DNA of 64,000 nt, from the NCBI RefSeq assembly GCF_030408835.1, contig NZ_CP047357.1, positions 1,178,001-1,242,000 on the forward strand, given 5' to 3'. This document shows, in pieces, positions 59,382 to 64,000 of the stretch (within the stretch, counting starts at the first letter, position 1; every line of letters begins with the position of its first letter). Position numbers and translations under genes: made by a program. This DNA comes from Corynebacterium freneyi (GTDB lineage: Bacteria > Actinomycetota > Actinomycetes > Mycobacteriales > Mycobacteriaceae). Under the pieces are notes generated by a model. It was not told the DNA's origin. It saw nothing but the letters and a program-made list of their open reading frames with translations, and did not search any database.

Positions 59382-60865
59382 CCTGGATGGAAAGCGCCAC
59401 GGACGCGGTGACGGCCTGGAACGACAAGTACTGGCTGTTCATGATCGGATTGCTCGTCGCGACGGGCCTGTACTTCTGCGCCAGGACGTTCGTGGTGCAG
59501 ATCCGCTACCTGCCGGACATGTTCCGCGCCATCGGCGAAAAGCCGTCGGAGATTTCCGAGGGCGTCAAGGGAATCTCCAGCTTCAAGGCGTTCACCATTT
59601 CCGCGGCGTCGCGCGTGGGCACCGGCAACGTCGCCGGCGTGGCGGTGGCCATTTCCACCGGCGGCCCCGGTGCGGTGTTCTGGATGTGGCTGCTGGCCAT
59701 CATCGGCGGCGCGACCAGTTTCGTGGAGTCGACGCTGGCGCAGCTGTACAAGGTGAAGGACCGGGATTCCTACCGGGGCGGTCCGGCGTACTACATCACC
59801 CGTGGCCTGGGCGAGAAGTTCCGGTGGCTGGCCGTCCTCTTCGCGCTGGCCATCACCGTGACCTACGGGTTCGTGTTCAACGCCGTGCAGTCGAACTCCA
59901 TCACCGCCGCCGTCGCCGAGTCCACCGGTCGGGATTCGACCGGAATGAAGACCGCCATCGGCCTGGTGCTCGCCGCGGCGACGGGCGTGATCATCTTCGG
60001 CGGCGTGCAGCGCATCTCGAAGTTCACGCAGGTCGTCGTGCCCGTCATGGCCGTCGCCTACATCGCCCTGGGCCTGATCGTGTTGGCCATCAACTGGCGC
60101 AAGGTGCCGGGGATGCTGGCGCTCATCGTCGAGCACGCCCTGGGCATCCGGGAGATCGCCGGTGCGGCCGTGGGTACGGCGATCATGCAGGGCGTGCGCC
60201 GCGGCCTGTTCTCCAACGAGGCCGGCATGGGCTCCACCCCGAACGCCGCGGCGACGTCGTCGGTGTCGCACCCGTGCAAGCAGGGTCTGATCCAGACCCT
60301 CGGCGTGTACTTCGACACGATCATCGTCTGCACCGTGACCGCGGTCATCATCCTGCTGTCGAATCCGGAGTACGGAACGGGCGCGGAAGGCACGGCGCTG
60401 ACGCAGGCGGCGTTGGCCGCGCAGGTCGGCGGGTGGGCGATTCACGCGGTGACGGTGATCATCTTCTTCCTGGCGTTTTCGTCGATCATCGGCAACTACT
60501 ACTACGCCGAGGCCAACGTGCCCTTCCTCACCGGAAATAAGGCGGTGCTCAACGGGGTGCGCGCGTTGATCATGCTGTGCGTGCTCGGCGGGGCGTTGGG
60601 GTCGGTGCCGCTGGTGTGGGCGCTGGCCGACGTGTTCTCCGCTCTGATGGCCACCATCAACCTCGCCGCGATCCTGCCGCTGGGCGGAGTGGCCGTCGCG
60701 CTTCTGGCCAATTATTCGGCGCAGAGGGCCAAGGGACTCAACCCCGTGTTCCACCGGGACGACCTGCCGGGCATCCGGGGCCACGCCAACATCGAATGCT
60801 GGGACGGTTCCGACCCCATGACCGTGCGCGCCGACGCCGGTGGCTCTACCGGGGTCATCCGATGA
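59378..60865 (+). CDS. Alanine/glycine:cation symporter (AGCS family)
   Basis: Sodium- or proton-coupled amino-acid symporter of 495 residues with about eleven membrane segments. Family marks: SFKAFTISAASRVGTGNVAGVAVAI, GGPGAVFWMWLLAIIGGATSFVESTLAQLYK, AIMQGVRRGLFSNEAGMGSTPNAAATSSVSHP. It imports alanine or glycine. Start ATG 59378 overlaps the GT87 stop; its TGA overlaps acyP. Confidence 0.93.
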   Translation: MTWMESATDAVTAWNDKYWLFMIGLLVATGLYFCARTFVVQIRYLPDMFRAIGEKPSEISEGVKGISSFKAFTISAASRVGTGNVAGVAVAISTGGPGAVFWMWLLAIIGGATSFVESTLAQLYKVKDRDSYRGGPAYYITRGLGEKFRWLAVLFALAITVTYGFVFNAVQSNSITAAVAESTGRDSTGMKTAIGLVLAAATGVIIFGGVQRISKFTQVVVPVMAVAYIALGLIVLAINWRKVPGMLALIVEHALGIREIAGAAVGTAIMQGVRRGLFSNEAGMGSTPNAAATSSVSHPCKQGLIQTLGVYFDTIIVCTVTAVIILLSNPEYGTGAEGTALTQAALAAQVGGWAIHAVTVIIFFLAFSSIIGNYYYAEANVPFLTGNKAVLNGVRALIMLCVLGGALGSVPLVWALADVFSALMATINLAAILPLGGVAVALLANYSAQRAKGLNPVFHRDDLPGIRGHANIECWDGSDPMTVRADAGGSTGVIR

Positions 60866-61143
60866 CCACCGCACCCGTTCGCCTCACCGCCTGGGTCCAC
60901 GGACACGTGCAGGGCGTCGGGTTCCGGTGGGATACCCGCGTGCGGGCCCTGGAGCTGGGCCTGACCGGTTACGCGAAGAACTACCCGGATGGTCGGGTGC
61001 TGGTCATCGCCGAGGGGCCCGGGTCGGCCTGCAAGGCGCTGCTTGAGTGGCTCGAGAGCCCCGACGCGCCGGGATCCGTCTCCACCGTCGTCGCCGACGT
61101 CGGCGCCGCCCGGGGCGGTTACGAGGGGTTCGCCAGAAAGTAG
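60862..61143 (+). CDS. acyP: Acylphosphatase
   Basis: Protein of 93 residues. Seen: WVHGHVQGVGFRWDTRVRALELGLTGYAKNYPDGRV, with the phosphate-loop GxVQGVGFR Arg and catalytic Asn. It hydrolyses acyl phosphates. Located before smc as in mycobacteria, here separated from it by a small minus-strand gene. Confidence 0.95.
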   Translation: MTTAPVRLTAWVHGHVQGVGFRWDTRVRALELGLTGYAKNYPDGRVLVIAEGPGSACKALLEWLESPDAPGSVSTVVADVGAARGGYEGFARK

Positions 61144-61156
61144 GGGCGCCGTCCGC

Positions 61157-61666
61157 CTACGACGCCGCAGCCGCGAGGAACTCGCGAATTTCCGCGACGG
61201 CGGCGAGATGATCTTCCCGATGTTCCCCGGGGTCGAGGATGCCGAGGACGCGGGCGCCCTGCTCGCCGACACGGAGGAGTCGCTCATCGGCGGTGCCGGT
61301 GATCTTGACCCATCCGATGGCGGCGGCGATGCGGGCCTGGGCTTCGGCGGCCAGCGCGTGCACCTCCGCCGGGTTTTGCGCGACCCAGGCCCGCACGTCG
61401 TCGTCGCCGGCGCCGAACAACTCCGGGTCGATGCCGAAGTCCCAGTCGGACAGGAGTTCATGGAGCGCGTCGAGGGCGTCGACGCCGTCACCGTCGGATT
61501 CGGCCAGTTCCTCGAGGACGACCAGGACGTCGGCGCCGGAGTCGTTGCCGAACGGGGCGAACTCGTCGATTTCGGAGTAGAAGCCCTCGGGCGCGAGTTC
61601 GACGAACCGGGGATGGCTGGTACGCGGGGACAGCCCCTCATCCGGATTGGTCACGTGGATGCTCAT
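61157..61666 (-). CDS. Conserved hypothetical acidic protein
   Basis: Acidic protein of 169 residues, unknown function. Seen: SPRTSHPRFVELAPEGFYSEIDEFAPFGNDSGADVLVVLEELAES, then an Asp/Glu-rich helical region (ALDALHELLSDWDFGIDPELFGAGDDD) and a C-terminal helix (DHLAAVAEIREFLAAAAS). No signal, membrane or catalytic motif. The start at ATG 61666 was chosen over the upstream ATG 61732, which lies in the smc promoter area. It lies between acyP and smc. Confidence 0.7.
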   Translation of the reverse strand: MSIHVTNPDEGLSPRTSHPRFVELAPEGFYSEIDEFAPFGNDSGADVLVVLEELAESDGDGVDALDALHELLSDWDFGIDPELFGAGDDDVRAWVAQNPAEVHALAAEAQARIAAAIGWVKITGTADERLLRVGEQGARVLGILDPGEHREDHLAAVAEIREFLAAAAS

Positions 61667-61741
61667 GCGGGCATGATATCCCGGCCACGGGTGGGCGCGC
61701 GCGGTGCAGTTCAGGCCCGCGACATGGCACAATGATCAGCC

Positions 61742-64000
61742 GTGCACCTCAAATCGCTGACCCTCAAAGGATTCAAGTCCTTCGCGTCGGCGACCACGCT
61801 GAAGTTCGAGCCGGGCATCTGCGCGGTCGTCGGCCCGAACGGCTCCGGCAAGTCCAACGTCGTCGACGCCCTGGCGTGGGTGATGGGCGAGCAGGGCGCG
61901 AAGACCCTGCGCGGCGGGAAGATGGAGGACGTCATCTTCGCCGGCACGTCGGGCCGCAAGCCGCTGGGGCGCGCCGAGGTGACGCTGACCATCGACAATG
62001 CCGACGGTGCGCTGCCGATCGGCTACTCGGAAGTGTCGGTGACGCGCCGCATGTTCCGCGACGGCGCCAGCGAGTACGAGATCAACGGTTCGCGCTGTCG
62101 GCTCATGGACGTCCAGGAGTTGCTCAGCGATTCCGGCATCGGCCGCGAGATGCACGTCATCGTCGGTCAGGGGCGGCTGTCCCAGATCCTGGAGTCGCGG
62201 CCGGAAGAGCGTCGCGCGTTCATCGAGGAAGCCGCCGGCGTGCTCAAGCACCGCCGTCGCAAGGAAAAGGCCCAGCGCAAACTGCAGTCGATGCAGAGCA
62301 ATCTCGACCGTCTCGAGGATCTGGTGGGGGAGTTGCGTCGTCAGCTCAAGCCCCTGGCCCGGCAGGCGGAGGCCGCCCGCCGCGCGCAGACCGTGCAAGC
62401 GGATCTGCGGGAGGCGAAGTTGGCGTTGGCGGCGGCCGATCTCGTCGCATTGCGGGAAGCGCTTGACGACGCCGCCGAGCAGGCCAGAATGGTCGCCGCG
62501 AAGGTGGCGGCCGAGGAGCAGGTGGCCGAAGCCGCGGCCGAACGTCGCGACGAGCTCGAGTCGGAGTTGGAAGACCTCGTCCCGCGCGCCGACGCCGCCC
62601 GCGACCTGTGGTTCCGTTTGTCCGCGTTGGCGGAGCGGGTGGGCGCGACCCGCCGCATCGCCGCCGACCGTGCCGCCGATGCGGGGCCCGTGCCGTGGAC
62701 GGGGCAGGATCCGGAGGAGTTGGAGGCCCGCGCCGAGCGCGCCGCCGCCGAGGAAGAGGAGCTGGCGGAGGCGGAATCCGAGGCCCGCGAACGACTCGAG
62801 TCGGTCCGGGACGTGCTGGGCGAGGCCGAGGACGCCTTCCGCGCCGCCGAATCCGAGCACATGGCCCAGGTCCGGGCGTTGGCCGACCGGCGTGAGGGCG
62901 TCGTCCGCCTCGTCGCCGCCGAGGAATCGCTGCGTGCACGCATCGAGTCCGCCGAAGCCGAATCCGCGCGTCTGGCCGAGCACGTCGCCGAAGCGGGACA
63001 GCGCCGTGACGACGCCGCCGACGCCCTCGACGACGCCGCCGAAGCGTTGGCCGAAGCCGAAACCGCCGGCCCCGAGCTCGCCCGCGCCCACGAGCGCGCC
63101 GACGCCGAGTCCGCCGCCGCCACCGCGCGGGTGAAGGAATTGCGTGACCGGGAGCGGACGCTGGAAAAGACCGTGTCGGGCCTGTCCGCCCGCATCGAGG
63201 CGCTCGACGCCTCCCGCCGGGCCGCCGCCACCGACGGCGCGGGGTGGTTGCGCGACACCCACGGCCTGCCGCCGTTGTCCGGTGCCCTGCACGTCACGGG
63301 CGGGTGGGATTCCGCCATCGCCGCCGCCCTCGGCCCCGCCGCGGAAGCCCTGGTCGCCGGCGACGAGGGCGCGCCGGATCACTCGGCCGACGACTTGATC
63401 TCCCAGCTCGCCGACGCCGAAGCCGGCCACGCCACCATCGTGGAACCCCGGGCGGGCGAGGGGTGGCGCCTCGACGTCGACGCCCCTCCGGGGTGCACGT
63501 GGGCGCTCGACGTCGTCGACCATCCGGCGGAGCTGGCGGCCGCGTTGTCGGCGCTGCTCGTCGACGTGGTGCTGTGCCCCGACGCCGCCACCGCCCGCCG
63601 CGTGGTCGACGAGGACAACCGGTTGCGCGCCGCCACCGCCGACGGACGTCTCCATGGGCCGGGGTGGGTGTCCGGCGGTGCCGGCGGCGCGCGGTCCAGC
63701 GTGGAGATCGGCGCGGTCATCGCGGCGGCGGAAGAGGAATTGGCCGCCGCCCGCGCCGATCTCGCCGATCTGGCCGGCGTACTGTCCGGTGCGGCCGCCG
63801 AGGAGGAGGACCGCCGCACCGACGCCGCAGCGGCCCGCGCCGCCCTGCGCGAACACGAGCGCGGCCTGAAGGCGCTGAAGGACGCCCGCACCCGCGCCCA
63901 GTCGCAGTTGGCCGGGGTCGACCATGACGCCGAGCGCGCCGCCGCCCGCCGCGAGGAGGCCGAGTCCCGGCTGGTGACCCTGCGCGCCGAACTCGACGAG
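61742..64000 (+). CDS. smc: Chromosome segregation SMC ATPase, 3' end outside window
   Basis: The first 753 codons of SMC, open at the window end. Seen: N-terminal HLKSLTLKGFKSFASATTLKF and Walker A GPNGSGKSNVVDALAWVMGEQGAKTLRG, R-loop area, VIVGQGRLSQILESRPEERRAFIEEAAGVLKHR, the first coiled-coil arm (about 170-490, Ala/Glu/Arg rich) and the hinge (from GLPPLSGALHVTGGW near 505 to about 650), then the returning arm. It works with ScpA/ScpB to organise the chromosome. GTG start 61742; hence not a truncation but the window edge. Confidence 0.96.
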   Translation, partial: MHLKSLTLKGFKSFASATTLKFEPGICAVVGPNGSGKSNVVDALAWVMGEQGAKTLRGGKMEDVIFAGTSGRKPLGRAEVTLTIDNADGALPIGYSEVSVTRRMFRDGASEYEINGSRCRLMDVQELLSDSGIGREMHVIVGQGRLSQILESRPEERRAFIEEAAGVLKHRRRKEKAQRKLQSMQSNLDRLEDLVGELRRQLKPLARQAEAARRAQTVQADLREAKLALAAADLVALREALDDAAEQARMVAAKVAAEEQVAEAAAERRDELESELEDLVPRADAARDLWFRLSALAERVGATRRIAADRAADAGPVPWTGQDPEELEARAERAAAEEEELAEAESEARERLESVRDVLGEAEDAFRAAESEHMAQVRALADRREGVVRLVAAEESLRARIESAEAESARLAEHVAEAGQRRDDAADALDDAAEALAEAETAGPELARAHERADAESAAATARVKELRDRERTLEKTVSGLSARIEALDASRRAAATDGAGWLRDTHGLPPLSGALHVTGGWDSAIAAALGPAAEALVAGDEGAPDHSADDLISQLADAEAGHATIVEPRAGEGWRLDVDAPPGCTWALDVVDHPAELAAALSALLVDVVLCPDAATARRVVDEDNRLRAATADGRLHGPGWVSGGAGGARSSVEIGAVIAAAEEELAAARADLADLAGVLSGAAAEEEDRRTDAAAARAALREHERGLKALKDARTRAQSQLAGVDHDAERAAARREEAESRLVTLRAELDE

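Noticed and set aside
1..64000. CRISPR arrays, rRNA genes, prophage or replication origin
   Set aside because: No regularly spaced repeats, rRNA sequences, phage structural genes or DnaA-box clusters were seen.

Overview
The window is high-GC actinobacterial DNA, most likely from a Corynebacterium. The main evidence is gene order. The right half carries IclR regulator (LtbR)-leuC-leuD, hup, a MutT/phosphatase fusion, gpsA, ddl, thiL, ung, DAK2, recG, biotinyl protein, rsmD, coaD, SepIVA-like, DUF177, rnc, mutM, acyP and smc. This is the known corynebacterial/mycobacterial core arrangement. Start-stop overlaps (ATGA/GTGA), GTG starts and strong GC skew to third codon positions fit as well. No species is assigned.

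Region 1 (1-15.6 kb) is an iron island. A plus-strand operon encodes an NRPS (cut by the window edge), a type II thioesterase, a stand-alone ketosynthase, an AT-KR-ACP polyketide synthase and an aryl-acid AMP ligase, in an order and with sizes like the mycobactin genes mbtF/T/C/D/A. A convergent minus-strand operon encodes an isochorismate synthase, an MbtK/IucB-like acyltransferase and an alpha/beta hydrolase. Across a 236-bp divergent promoter region holding two DtxR/IdeR-like iron boxes lies a two-gene SufC/SufB-like pair of the minimal archaeal (SmsCB) type. Iron-starvation-linked siderophore synthesis and Fe-S cluster assembly therefore seem to share one control region.

Region 2 (15.6-26.2 kb) is core metabolism: a mycothiol-transferase-like DinB protein, a CBS/DUF294 protein with a DEDDh exonuclease, a FAH-family hydrolase, a second isochorismate synthase, an SDR, a hydroxypyruvate-isomerase-like protein, a TDT/SLAC1 transporter and gltX. 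Region 3 (26.2-28.6 kb) holds tRNA-Gln(CTG), two near-identical tRNA-Glu(CTC) genes and an IS30-family element. Region 4 (29.1-34.8 kb) is a five-gene Opp-type operon: two short ATPases, an MFS exporter, a lipoprotein binding protein and one permease that fuses the two usual permeases. The combination recalls metallophore export/import systems.

Region 5 (34.9-41.2 kb) begins with an IS481-family element that ends one base after the stop codon of a ribonucleotide reductase small subunit. That protein (nrdF, coupled to nrdI) lacks three of the four carboxylate metal ligands of class Ib NrdF, which are Gln, Ser and Lys here. This is the signature of the metal-free, DOPA-radical class Ie ('QSK') enzymes. 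Flavin-binding proteins, an MntR/DtxR-family regulator, an MFS transporter and LtbR follow. Region 6 (41.2-64 kb) is the conserved core block, ending inside smc. Coordinates of starts were chosen by ribosome-binding sites and overlaps; no database search was possible.
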